DNA of 64,000 nt, taken from the NCBI GenBank assembly GCA_035286465.1, contig DATEDF010000055.1:20139-84138 (forward strand). The letters run 5' to 3'. The position numbers and the translations under genes were made by a program. This document shows, piece by piece, positions 36,182 through 44,287 of this stretch (within the stretch, counting starts at the first letter, position 1; every line of letters begins with the position of its first letter). Under the pieces are notes generated by a model that was not told the DNA's origin, did not search any database, and worked only from the letters and a program-made list of their open reading frames with translations. Source of the DNA: Fen-1231 sp035286465. GTDB taxonomy: Bacteria > Gemmatimonadota > Gemmatimonadetes > Gemmatimonadales > Gemmatimonadaceae.

Positions 36182-36749
36182 CGTCTGCGTCTTCCTTCGC
36201 CGGCAACGGTGCGTCCACCAAGTGCGCGAGCAGCCGGCGAAGCTTCGCCCGCGCCTTGAACAGCTGTGATTTCGACCCGCCCGACGTGATGCCGAGCTCG
36301 GCCGCGATTTCCTCGTGCGTGTACCCTTCCACGTCGTGCAGCACGAACACCGCACGCGCGCCGGGAGCCAGTTGCTGCACCGCCTCGTCAATGGTCTGCG
36401 CCAGCAGCGACCGGTCGCCGTCGTGCTCGACCACCGACGTGTCCTCCGCGATCTCCACCTCGACCTTCGACAGCCGCCGCATGGACCGCAGCGCGTTCAA
36501 CGTGCGGTTGACCGCGATCCGGTGCGCCCACGTCGAGAACTGCGAATCTCCACGATAGGTCGGAAGCGCGCGGAAGATCTGAATCCAGACCTCCTGCGCG
36601 ACGTCCGCGGCCTGGTCGGGGTCGCCCACCAGCCGCCGCACGAGCGCGTCAATGCGTGGCGCATGCTGCGTCCAGATGGCGCGCAGCGCGGCCTCGTCGC
36701 CGTTGACGGCACGACGGATCGTGATCTGGTCGGTGGGTCTCATGCCCAT
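36162..36749 (-). CDS. ECF-type RNA polymerase sigma factor
   Basis: 195 residues. Region 2 at about 20-90 (DEAALRAIWTQHAPRIDALV, DVAQEVWIQIFRALPTYRGD, FSTWAHRIAVNRTLN) and region 4 at about 125-180 (VFVLHDVEGYTHEEIAAEL). Start either ATG 36749 or 36743; no clear ribosome-binding site. First gene of the sigma - anti-sigma - PDZ operon and divergent from a serine hydrolase gene. Confidence 0.92.
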   Translation of the reverse strand: MGMRPTDQITIRRAVNGDEAALRAIWTQHAPRIDALVRRLVGDPDQAADVAQEVWIQIFRALPTYRGDSQFSTWAHRIAVNRTLNALRSMRRLSKVEVEIAEDTSVVEHDGDRSLLAQTIDEAVQQLAPGARAVFVLHDVEGYTHEEIAAELGITSGGSKSQLFKARAKLRRLLAHLVDAPLPAKEDADDVASLS

Positions 36750-36832
36750 CTGGTGTGTCACGTCGGGAACGTGCAGGGTTGCCGGCGCCCCCGCCCGTCG
36801 CGGCGCGTGACAGGCGGATCCCATCACTCGTC

Positions 36833-36861
36833 TTGACGTATACGCACGAGCGCCGTAGCTC
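36833..36861 (+). promoter_or_regulatory. possible promoter of the serine hydrolase gene
   Basis: TTGACG (36833-36838), 17-base spacer, TAGCTC (36856-36861). Good -35, weak -10; about 50 bases before the GTG. Confidence 0.35.
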
Positions 36862-36916
36862 TTGTCCTCTCGTTAACCGTAGGTTCCACGGCCCTTTCGC
36901 GACAGCATCGAGCCTC

Positions 36917-38344
36917 GTGATCCTCCCGCTTCTCCTCGCCGCCGCCATCGCCCCGAAGCCCCCGGGCGGGCTCCCGGTCAAGGCGCCGCGAGACGTCGGC
37001 ATGTCGGCCGAGCGGCTCGAGACGATTGATCGCGTCATCCGGCGCGGGATCACGGCGGGCGGCTACCCGGGCGCGGTCGTCGTCGTCGGGAGGCGGGGCG
37101 CCGCCGTCTGGGAGAAGGGCTTCGGCCGCCTGGGGTGGAGCGCCAGCAGTCCCCGCGTGCTGGCCGACCGCACGATCTATGATCTCGCCTCGCTCACGAA
37201 GGTCGTCGGCACCACGACCGCGGCGATGATCCTCTACGACGAAGGCAAACTCGATCTCGACCAGACCGTCACGCACTACCTGCCGCGGTTCTCCGGCGGC
37301 CTCAAGGATCTGGTCACCGTCCGCCAGCTGCTGATGCACCGGGGCGGACTCCCGGCCGGACGAGAACTCTGGCGTCACGCGCGTTCGCCGGAGGAAGCCA
37401 GGGAGATCGTGCTCAACGTGCCGCTCGAGTATCGCCCCGGCACGGGCCAGGTCTACTCCGACCTGGGCGCCGACCTGCTCGGCTGGGTCATCGAGGCCAT
37501 CGCCGGCGAAGGGCTCGACGTCTTTCTCGAGGAACGCGTGTTCGAGCCGCTGGGGATGACCGACACCGGCTTCCGCCCCGCCGACTCGCTCGCCTACCGC
37601 ATCGCGCCCACCGAGGTCACGCCGCCGCGCGGCTATCCCCTGCGCGGGGAAGTGCACGACGAGAACGCCTGGGTGCTGGGCAGCGTGACGGGCCATGCGG
37701 GCCTCTTCGGCACAGCGGGCGATCTCGCGGTGTTCGCGCAGATGATGCTGAACGGCGGCACGTACGACGGCGTGCGCATCGTGAGCGACTCCGCCGTGCG
37801 GCTCTTCACGGCGCGCGCCGCCGGCACCCGCGCGCTCGGCTGGGAAGTCGCCGAGGGGCAGCACGGGGCGGGCGACTACTTCGGCGAGCGCGCGTACGGG
37901 CACACCGGATTCACGGGCACCTCGCTCTGGATTGACCCCGACCGCGAGCTGTTCGTCATCCTGCTCACGAACCGCGTGCACGCGGCGCGCGCACGGCGCC
38001 CGTCGAAGGTGATCGCGGACGTCCGTGCCGACCTGGCCGACGCCGCCGCGCTCGCCGTGCTCGACGAGGAATACGCGGTCGCCGAGATGCCCGCGTCGTT
38101 CCGCGCCGACCTCGCGGTGGGGTGGAACCGGCCGCTGCGTTCGAGACGCGGACGGCGGAGCAAGCCCGCCACGCGCGGGAAGTCGAGCGCAGCGGCAGCG
38201 CGCGTGACGGTCCGGAAGGCGCCCGCCGCAGCCGTCGCCGCGAAGTCTCCGGCGAACAAGAGCGTGAAAAGGCCGCCGCCGACCGGCAAGGCGAGCACGC
38301 CGAAAGGGCCGGCCCCCAAACCGGGCTCGAAGGCACGGCCGTAG
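36917..38344 (+). CDS. secreted serine hydrolase (beta-lactamase/class C family) with basic C-terminal tail
   Basis: 475 residues from GTG 36917, which gives a short signal-like segment (VILPLLLAAAIA). Active-site SLTK at 92-95, YSD in place of the usual YxN, and HTGFTG late in the domain. The catalytic domain ends near residue 400; the last 75 residues are a Lys/Arg/Ala/Pro-rich low-complexity tail, unusual for this family and resembling DNA- or polyanion-binding tails. Possible role: peptidoglycan or ester hydrolysis. The start is uncertain. Confidence 0.8.
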   Translation: MILPLLLAAAIAPKPPGGLPVKAPRDVGMSAERLETIDRVIRRGITAGGYPGAVVVVGRRGAAVWEKGFGRLGWSASSPRVLADRTIYDLASLTKVVGTTTAAMILYDEGKLDLDQTVTHYLPRFSGGLKDLVTVRQLLMHRGGLPAGRELWRHARSPEEAREIVLNVPLEYRPGTGQVYSDLGADLLGWVIEAIAGEGLDVFLEERVFEPLGMTDTGFRPADSLAYRIAPTEVTPPRGYPLRGEVHDENAWVLGSVTGHAGLFGTAGDLAVFAQMMLNGGTYDGVRIVSDSAVRLFTARAAGTRALGWEVAEGQHGAGDYFGERAYGHTGFTGTSLWIDPDRELFVILLTNRVHAARARRPSKVIADVRADLADAAALAVLDEEYAVAEMPASFRADLAVGWNRPLRSRRGRRSKPATRGKSSAAAARVTVRKAPAAAVAAKSPANKSVKRPPPTGKASTPKGPAPKPGSKARP

Positions 38345-38426
38345 CCGCCGCGTCTCCCTCCCCGCCCCGGGGCGCACCTCATCCTACTGCGATTAGATTT
38401 GTCGGGTATCTCCTCCTGAGTGCCTG

Positions 38427-38810
38427 ATGAGCGACGACCTCCACCCGAACGCCGGCTTGGGCAGCGCGCCGCCGACTATGCCGCGCGCGGTGGCCGGCGC
38501 AACGGCCGAGGGTGGCGTGTCCGTGGATCAGGTCAAGCTCGCGCTCCGCCGCGTGAAGGACCCCGAGCTCAACCTCAACATCCTGGACCTGGGTCTCATC
38601 TACGACATTCGCGTGGACCGGAACGACGTGAGCGTGGACATGAGTCTCACGTCGCCGGGCTGCCCGTCGGGTCCGGAGATCATGATGGAAGCGGAGGAGC
38701 AGCTGCGGGCGCTGGAGGGCGTCGGCGCGGTGTCGGTCAATCTCGTCTGGTCGCCGCCGTGGACGCCGGAGCGGATCGAGCCGAGGGTGAGGGCGTACCT
38801 GGGGTTTTGA
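38427..38810 (+). CDS. metal-sulfur cluster assembly factor (MIP18/SufT/PaaD-like)
   Basis: 127 residues. DUF59 domain with DPE at 45-47 (VKDPELNLNILDLGLIYDI) and the reactive Cys79 in TSPGCPSGP. Helps insert or carry Fe-S clusters. The first 30 residues are a Gly/Ala/Pro-rich extension. Confidence 0.9.
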   Translation: MSDDLHPNAGLGSAPPTMPRAVAGATAEGGVSVDQVKLALRRVKDPELNLNILDLGLIYDIRVDRNDVSVDMSLTSPGCPSGPEIMMEAEEQLRALEGVGAVSVNLVWSPPWTPERIEPRVRAYLGF

Positions 38811-38853
38811 ACGGCGGGTGACGGTCCCGCTCACTTGCCCCCTGTCCCTGCCG

Positions 38854-40047
38854 TTACAAATAGGGCGAATCGTCCCGCGGCTTCGTCCCGGGAAACCCCC
38901 GCAGCGCCGCGACGAATCCTTCTCCAAGCACCGCGCGCTGCCACTGCCGGAGATCCCGGACCTCCTCGAGCTCCTCGAGCGATTGCGGGACACGTCGCGC
39001 GACCGCCTCCATCCGCTCGCGCGAGCAGAGCACGGCGGGGTCGAGCGCGAGCCGCTTCGCCGCCTCGTCGCGCACGCGTTTGAGCGCGGTGACTTTCGCC
39101 TCCTGGTCGGGGTCCTTCTCCCACTTGAGGGCCCGCGGGAACCGGGGCAGCTCCGCCTCGCGCACGGCGAGCCCGCGCTGCACGGCGTCCAGCACCTCGC
39201 GCCCCGCGCGCGCGACCATTCCGCGGGGCATCCCCTTGATCGCGCCAAGCGCCTCGAGTGACGTCGGCGCGGTGCGCGCGACCTCGAGCAGCACCTCGTT
39301 CGCGACGACGCGGAACGTCGCGCGGTCGAGCGCCCGCGCAGTGGCGTCGCGCCAGCCGACGAGCTCGCGGAGGAGCGCGAGCTCGCGCCGCGAGAGTTCG
39401 CGCGCGCCCTTCACGCGCAGGAACGCGGCGGCCGGGTCTTCCGGCTCCCACTTCGTGCCTTCGAGGCGGCCGAACTCCTCTCGCGCCCACGCGAGCCGGC
39501 CCTTCCGCTCCAGCTCCCGCGCGAGCGCGTCCCGGAGCGCGAGCAGGTGCATCGTGTCCTGCGCCGCGTACTCGAGCATCCCGTCCGTGAGCGGGCGCGC
39601 GGACCAGTCCGCGCGCTGATGCTTCTTGTCGAGCGTCACGCCGAAGTGCTGCGCGAGCAGCGCGGCGAGCCCGAAGGCGCTCACGCCGAGGAGCTGCGCG
39701 GCGATCCGCGTGTCGAAGATGCGCGTGACGTGCCACCCGTAGTCCTGGTGCAGGAGGCGCAGGTCGTAGTCCGCGTCGTGGAAGACGACCTCCACGCCCG
39801 GATCCTCGAGCAGCGCACCGAGCGCGGCGGGTGCCGCGATCGGCACGGGATCGATGATGGCGTGTCGCTCCCGCGTCGAGAGCTGGATCAGATAGATCCG
39901 GTCCACGAAACGGTGGAAACTCGCGCCCTCCGTGTCGAGCGCGAGTTCGCGTACCCCGCCGACGCCGTGGAGGAACTGCTCCACCGCCGCGTCCGTGTCG
40001 AGATACGCCACGCCGCCTTGTCGAGGCACCGACCGATGCTGGGCCAC
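38854..40047 (-). CDS. rnd: ribonuclease D
   Basis: 397 residues. DEDDy 3'-5' exoribonuclease: Asp38 and Glu40 (LALDTEG), Asp in VFHDADYDLRLL, Tyr and Asp in EYAAQDTMHL. Two HRDC-like domains follow. Acts in 3' trimming of tRNA and stable RNA. GTG start (40047); divergent from an alpha/beta hydrolase gene. Confidence 0.92.
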   Translation of the reverse strand: MAQHRSVPRQGGVAYLDTDAAVEQFLHGVGGVRELALDTEGASFHRFVDRIYLIQLSTRERHAIIDPVPIAAPAALGALLEDPGVEVVFHDADYDLRLLHQDYGWHVTRIFDTRIAAQLLGVSAFGLAALLAQHFGVTLDKKHQRADWSARPLTDGMLEYAAQDTMHLLALRDALARELERKGRLAWAREEFGRLEGTKWEPEDPAAAFLRVKGARELSRRELALLRELVGWRDATARALDRATFRVVANEVLLEVARTAPTSLEALGAIKGMPRGMVARAGREVLDAVQRGLAVREAELPRFPRALKWEKDPDQEAKVTALKRVRDEAAKRLALDPAVLCSRERMEAVARRVPQSLEELEEVRDLRQWQRAVLGEGFVAALRGFPGTKPRDDSPYL

Positions 40048-40113
40048 TCGCGTCCCTGGGTAACGAGCGTAGTTTGTGGGGAGAATCTAGCGACCGGACC
40101 TCCCGCCCCTCCC

Positions 40114-40908
40114 GTGATCGTCCTCGCCGGCGACATCTCGATCGGGTACGACGACGTGGGGAGCGGGCTTCCCATCGCGTTCGTGCACGGCTTTCCGCAC
40201 AACCGGTCGCTCTGGGCGCCGCAGCTCGGCGGGCTTGCCGCGCCGTGCCGCGCGCTCGCCTTCGATCTGCGCGGCTTCGGCGAGAGTTCGCTGGTCCCGC
40301 CGGTCTCGATGGATCGGTACGCCGACGACCTCGCGGCCGCGCTCGCTGTGCTCGGGGTGCACTCCACGGTGATCGTCGGGCTCTCGATGGGCGGCTACGT
40401 CGCCTTCGCGCTCTGGCGGCGGCACCCGACGCTCGTGCGCGGACTCGTGCTCGCCGATACGCGCGCCGGGGCGGACGACGAGGCCGCCCGCGGGGCCCGT
40501 CGCGCGATGATCGCGCTCGCGCGCGAGAAGGGCGCTGCCGCCGTCGCCGACCGGATGATCGCGGGGATGGTCGGGAAGACGACGCGCGAGAAGAACCCCG
40601 ACCTCGTGGAAGCGATGCACCGGATGATGTCGCGCGCCCCCGTCGAAGGGATCGCCGGCGCGCTCGAGGCGATGAGCGCGCGCGCCGACTCCACGCCGAC
40701 GCTCGCCACGATCACGGTTCCGACGCTCATCGTCGTCGGTGAAGAGGACGTGCTGACGCCGGTCGGCGAGGCGCGCGCGCTGCACGCGGGGATCGCCGGC
40801 AGCCGCCTCGAAGTCATCGCCGGCGCGGGGCACGTGAGCAACCTCGAGCGGCCCGCGGCGTTCAACCACGTCGTGAGCGAGTTCCTCACGACGCTGACGA
40901 GCCAGTAG
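40114..40908 (+). CDS. alpha/beta hydrolase
   Basis: 264 residues. Nucleophile elbow GLSMGG with Ser91, oxyanion HGFPHN, acid Asp in VGEEDVLTP and His in GAGHVSNLE. Resembles 3-oxoadipate enol-lactonase/haloperoxidase-type hydrolases, but the substrate cannot be told. GTG 40114; ends 1 base before the convergent ferredoxin gene. Confidence 0.88.
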   Translation: MIVLAGDISIGYDDVGSGLPIAFVHGFPHNRSLWAPQLGGLAAPCRALAFDLRGFGESSLVPPVSMDRYADDLAAALAVLGVHSTVIVGLSMGGYVAFALWRRHPTLVRGLVLADTRAGADDEAARGARRAMIALAREKGAAAVADRMIAGMVGKTTREKNPDLVEAMHRMMSRAPVEGIAGALEAMSARADSTPTLATITVPTLIVVGEEDVLTPVGEARALHAGIAGSRLEVIAGAGHVSNLERPAAFNHVVSEFLTTLTSQ

Positions 40909-40909
40909 C

Positions 40910-41173
40910 CTACCGGGTCGGCCTCACCGGCGGATTCTCCCCCTTGAAGACGTCCCGGTTGATCTGGACGTACTGCTTCTGCTCCGCCGGCACATCCTCT
41001 TCGGGGAAGATCGCCGTCACCGGGCACTCGGGCTCGCACGCGCCACAGTCAATGCACTCGTCGGGGTGGATGTAGAGCATCTCCGGCCCCTCGTAGATGC
41101 AGTCCACCGGGCACACGTCCACGCACGACCGGTCCTTGACCCCCTTGCAGGCTTCCGTGATCACATACGTCAT
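40910..41173 (-). CDS. fdxA: FdxA-type 7Fe ferredoxin
   Basis: 87 residues. Cysteines at 9, 17, 21, 25 and 40, 43, 46, 50 match the [3Fe-4S][4Fe-4S] ferredoxins (CVDVCPVDC, CIDCGACEPECP). Low-potential electron carrier. A strong promoter lies upstream. Confidence 0.95.
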   Translation of the reverse strand: MTYVITEACKGVKDRSCVDVCPVDCIYEGPEMLYIHPDECIDCGACEPECPVTAIFPEEDVPAEQKQYVQINRDVFKGENPPVRPTR

Positions 41174-41211
41174 CGTGCGGTCGTCTCCGGGCTCGCGCGA
41201 GTGAAGGCGGA

Positions 41212-41240
41212 AGATTACCGCCCGCGACGCCCTCCTTCAA
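41212..41240 (-). promoter_or_regulatory. fdxA promoter
   Basis: Minus strand: TTGAAG (41240-41235), 17-base spacer, TAATCT (41217-41212); expected start near 41205, with a GGAGA about 10 bases before the ATG. Confidence 0.6.
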
Positions 41241-41243
41241 GTT

Positions 41244-41276
41244 GCCGCCGCCACGCCGCCGCCACGCCGCCGCCAC
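41244..41276. repeat. 11-bp tandem repeat, three copies
   Basis: GCCGCCGCCAC repeated three times directly upstream of the fdxA -35 and before the Mo-hydroxylase Fe-S gene. Confidence 0.85.
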
Positions 41277-41325
41277 GCCGCCGGCCTGCTATTCCTCCGC
41301 GTCGGCGGGCGTCGCATCTTGAGTC

Positions 41326-41808
41326 ATGCGCCTCACGGTCAACGGCCGGCCGCACGAGATCGAAACTGCGCCGGCGGCGTCGCTGTTCGAGGTCCTGCGC
41401 GCGCGCCTCCTGCTGGCGGGCACCAAGATCGCCTGCGGGCGCGGGGAATGCGGCGTCTGCACCGTGCTTCTCGACGGCGAGCCCGTCTACTCGTGCCTGA
41501 CGCTTGCCGCGGCCTGTGACGGCGCGGCGGTCACCACCGTCGAGGGACTCGCGCCGCCCGGTGCGCTCGCCCCGCTGCAGCGCGCGTTCATCGCGCACGA
41601 CGCCGCGCAGTGCGGTTACTGCACGCCGGGTCAGCTCATCGCCGCGCACGCGCTGCTCGCGGCCAACCCGCGCCCGGCCGACGACGAGATCCGCGAAGCG
41701 ATGAGCGGCAACCTCTGCCGCTGCGGGACTTACCCGAAGATCCTCGCCGCCATCCGGGCCGTCGCGCACGGCGAGTTCGCCGGGTTGGGGAGCGCCGGTG
41801 GCGCGTAA
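41326..41808 (+). CDS. xanthine-dehydrogenase-family [2Fe-2S] subunit
   Basis: 160 residues. Plant-type [2Fe-2S] cluster Cys37, Cys42, Cys45, Cys57 (ACGRGECGVCTV ... SCLTL) and the second, helical cluster CGYCTPGQ ... CRCGTYPK. Passes electrons from the molybdenum site to FAD. Overlaps the Mo-subunit gene by 11 bases; the overlap lies in a 15-bp tandem repeat. Confidence 0.93.
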   Translation: MRLTVNGRPHEIETAPAASLFEVLRARLLLAGTKIACGRGECGVCTVLLDGEPVYSCLTLAAACDGAAVTTVEGLAPPGALAPLQRAFIAHDAAQCGYCTPGQLIAAHALLAANPRPADDEIREAMSGNLCRCGTYPKILAAIRAVAHGEFAGLGSAGGA

Positions 41809-41842
41809 GCCCGTGGCGCGTAAGCCGAAGGCGCGTAAGCCG
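41798..41842. repeat. 15-bp tandem repeat at a gene junction, three copies
   Basis: Units of GTGGCGCGTAAGCCC type begin at 41798, 41813 and 41828. Each carries TAA in the frame of the upstream gene and an R-K-P tripeptide in the frame of the downstream gene, so the repeat makes the stop of one and the extra N terminus of the other. Confidence 0.85.
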
Positions 41843-44137
41843 GAGGCGCGGGGCCGGGGACCGGCGCCCGGCCGATTCGTCGAGACGGCGGTCGAGGTCG
41901 AGGGCCGCACGGAGACGCGGATCGTCGAGATCCCGGCGTCCGAGCCCGCGCCCTGGACCGACGCCGCGCCGCTCGCCGTGGTCGGCGCGCGCGTGCCGCG
42001 CGTGGACGCGGAAGAGAAGGTCACCGGTCGCGCCCGCTACACGGCGGACATCGCGCGTCCCGGCATGCTCCACGCCGTCTTCCGGCGCGCCCCGATCCCG
42101 CGCGGGAGGATCCGGACGCTGGACCTCGCCCCGGCCAGGGCCGTGCCGGGCGTGTACGACGTGCTCGGCCCCGGCGACGCGCCCGAGAAGACACGACTCT
42201 TCAGTCGCGAGATCTTCTACGCCGAGCAGCCCGTGGCCGCCGTCTGCGCCGACACGCGCGCGGCCGCCATCCGCGCCGCGCACGCGATCGTCGTCGAGTA
42301 CGACCCCGCGCCGTTCGCCGTCACGTTCGAGCAGGCCGTGGCGCCGGACGCGCCGAAGGTGCGCGCCAAGGGCAATCTGTATCCCGGCTCGCCGATCGTG
42401 GAGTCGCGCGGCGACCTCGACGCCGGACTGCGCGCCGCCGACGTCGTCATCCGCCGCGAGTACCGCACGCCCGTCGCGCTGCATTCGGCGCTCGAGCCGC
42501 ACGGCGCCGTCGCCGAATGGGAAGGCGACCGGCTCACCGTGTGGGAATCCACGCAAGGGATCTTCCGCGTGCGCGAGCACGTCGCCAAGGCGCTCGGCGT
42601 TCCGATGTCGAAGGTCCGCGTGATCAAGGAGCAGATGGGCGGCGGCTTCGGTGCGAAGAACGGCGCCGGCGCGCACACCTACGCCGCCGCGCTCTTCGCC
42701 CGGCGCACCGGCCGCCCGGTGCGTTGCGTCAACGATCGCGAAGCGGAGCAGACCGACAGCGGCAATCGCCCCGCCACGACACAGCGCGTCACGCTCGGCG
42801 CGAAGAGGGACGGCACGCTCACCGCGATCCACCTGGTCGCCGATGTGCCGCTCGGCATCAGCGGCTGGGAGGGCGGCCCCGGGCAGTTCTATCACGAGAT
42901 GTACGCGTGCCCCAACGTGCGCACGGAGGAGACCTTCGCCTACGTGAACACGAGCGGGATGCAGGCCTTCCGCGGCCCCGGCTACACCGAGGGCGCGTTC
43001 GGCCTCGAGAGCGCGATGAACGCCCTCGCGCGGGAACTGCACATGGATCCGATCGCCCTTCGCGTGAAGAACTTCGCGGAGCGCGACCCGCGGAAGAACC
43101 GGCCGTACACCGGCAACAGGCTGCTCGAGTGCTACGAGGAGGGCGCACGCCGCTTTGGGTGGAAAACCGTCAACCGTGAACCGTCAACTGTCAACCGTAA
43201 ACGTCGTGGTGTTGGTCTTGCGTCGCAGGTCTGGCCCACCGGCGGCGGCCCCCCCGCCTACGCCCTCGTCCGGATCAACTCCGACGCCACGGTCGAAGTC
43301 CTCACCGGCACGCAGGACCTGGGCACCGGCGCGCGCACCGTCCTCGCGCAGATCGCCGCCGAGGCGCTCGGCGCGAAGCTCGAACACGTGCGAATGATCA
43401 TCGGCGACACCCAGAGTCTCCCCTACACCGGCAACTCCTGGGGCTCGATGACCACGGCGTCCGTCGGCCCCGCCGTGCGGATGGCCGCCGAGGACGCCAG
43501 GCACCAGCTCGTCGAGGCCGCCGCGACGATGCTCGCGGCGACGCCGGACGCGCTCGAGGTGCGTGACTCGCGCCTCATCGTGCGCGACACTGATCGCACG
43601 ATGACCTTCGCGGAGGTCACCGGACAGCTCGGCGACGTGATGATCATCGGCAAGGGCTCGCGCGGACCCAACCCGCCGGACGTCGCGATCATGACGTTCG
43701 GCGCGCAGTTCGCCGAGGTCGAGGTGGACGTCGAGACGGGGATCGTGCGCGTGCTCCGCATCGTCGCCGTGCACGACGCGGGGCGCATCATCAATCCGCT
43801 CCTCGCCGAGAGCCAGCTCGAGGGCGGCATTCTGCAGGGGCTCGGCTACGCGCTCTTCGAGGAGCGCGTGCTCGATCGGACGTTGGGGCGGCAGCTGAAC
43901 GCCAATCTGCACGACTACAAGATCCCGACGATGGCCGACGTTCCCGTGATCGAGGCGTTCTTCGTGCCGGGCGCCGACCCGCGGGCGAATCACACCGGTG
44001 CGCGCGGCCTCGCCGAGCCGCCGATCATTCCCACGGCGCCCGCGATCGCCGCCGCGGTGGCGGATGCGATCGGCGCCGAGGTGAGCGAGATTCCCCTCAC
44101 CCCGTGGCGCGTGCTCGAGGCACTGGCGCGGGGATAA
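41798..44137 (+). CDS. xanthine-dehydrogenase-family molybdopterin-binding subunit
   Basis: 779 residues. Catalytic subunit of a molybdenum hydroxylase. The first 25 residues are a repeat-encoded basic tail. Then the a/b hammerhead (VTGRARYTADI), the Mo-cofactor segments GGGFGAKNGAG, AFRGPGY, GTGARTVLAQIAAE, GNSWGSMTTASVG and the late GLAEPP with the presumed catalytic Glu. A short insert near residue 458-470 is encoded by an imperfect repeat (43165-43205). The matching FAD subunit and mocA lie 15 kb away. The substrate (purine, aldehyde or other) cannot be told. Confidence 0.93.
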   Translation: MARKPVARKPKARKPEARGRGPAPGRFVETAVEVEGRTETRIVEIPASEPAPWTDAAPLAVVGARVPRVDAEEKVTGRARYTADIARPGMLHAVFRRAPIPRGRIRTLDLAPARAVPGVYDVLGPGDAPEKTRLFSREIFYAEQPVAAVCADTRAAAIRAAHAIVVEYDPAPFAVTFEQAVAPDAPKVRAKGNLYPGSPIVESRGDLDAGLRAADVVIRREYRTPVALHSALEPHGAVAEWEGDRLTVWESTQGIFRVREHVAKALGVPMSKVRVIKEQMGGGFGAKNGAGAHTYAAALFARRTGRPVRCVNDREAEQTDSGNRPATTQRVTLGAKRDGTLTAIHLVADVPLGISGWEGGPGQFYHEMYACPNVRTEETFAYVNTSGMQAFRGPGYTEGAFGLESAMNALARELHMDPIALRVKNFAERDPRKNRPYTGNRLLECYEEGARRFGWKTVNREPSTVNRKRRGVGLASQVWPTGGGPPAYALVRINSDATVEVLTGTQDLGTGARTVLAQIAAEALGAKLEHVRMIIGDTQSLPYTGNSWGSMTTASVGPAVRMAAEDARHQLVEAAATMLAATPDALEVRDSRLIVRDTDRTMTFAEVTGQLGDVMIIGKGSRGPNPPDVAIMTFGAQFAEVEVDVETGIVRVLRIVAVHDAGRIINPLLAESQLEGGILQGLGYALFEERVLDRTLGRQLNANLHDYKIPTMADVPVIEAFFVPGADPRANHTGARGLAEPPIIPTAPAIAAAVADAIGAEVSEIPLTPWRVLEALARG
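43165..43205. repeat. imperfect short repeat inside the Mo-subunit gene
   Basis: Variants of GTCAACCGT occur four times in 41 bases and encode TVNREPSTVNRK in a loop between two conserved blocks. The base composition differs from its flanks. Confidence 0.65.
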
Positions 44138-44156
44138 GCCGAGACGCCTCCACGTT

Positions 44157-44210
44157 TTGGCAAGTTATGGAAAACTCCCATATTATGTTTGGGAGTTGAC
44201 TAAACTCCTA
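44157..44210 (+). promoter_or_regulatory. island promoter with overlapping inverted repeat (candidate autoregulatory operator)
   Basis: TTGGCA (44157-44162), 18-base spacer, TATTAT (44181-44186). AACTCCCA (44173-44180) and TGGGAGTT (44190-44197) form a perfect 8-bp inverted repeat that brackets the -10, and a third near-copy AACTCCTA follows at 44203-44210. The next gene encodes a protein with two winged-helix domains. Sequence seen directly; repression by that protein is inferred. Confidence 0.6.
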
Positions 44211-44287
44211 TCGCCCTGCAGATTCAGTTCACGGCTCCTCCATGGCGGTCTCAAGAACTGCGCTTCGGGTGAAATTCGGTCACTTTT

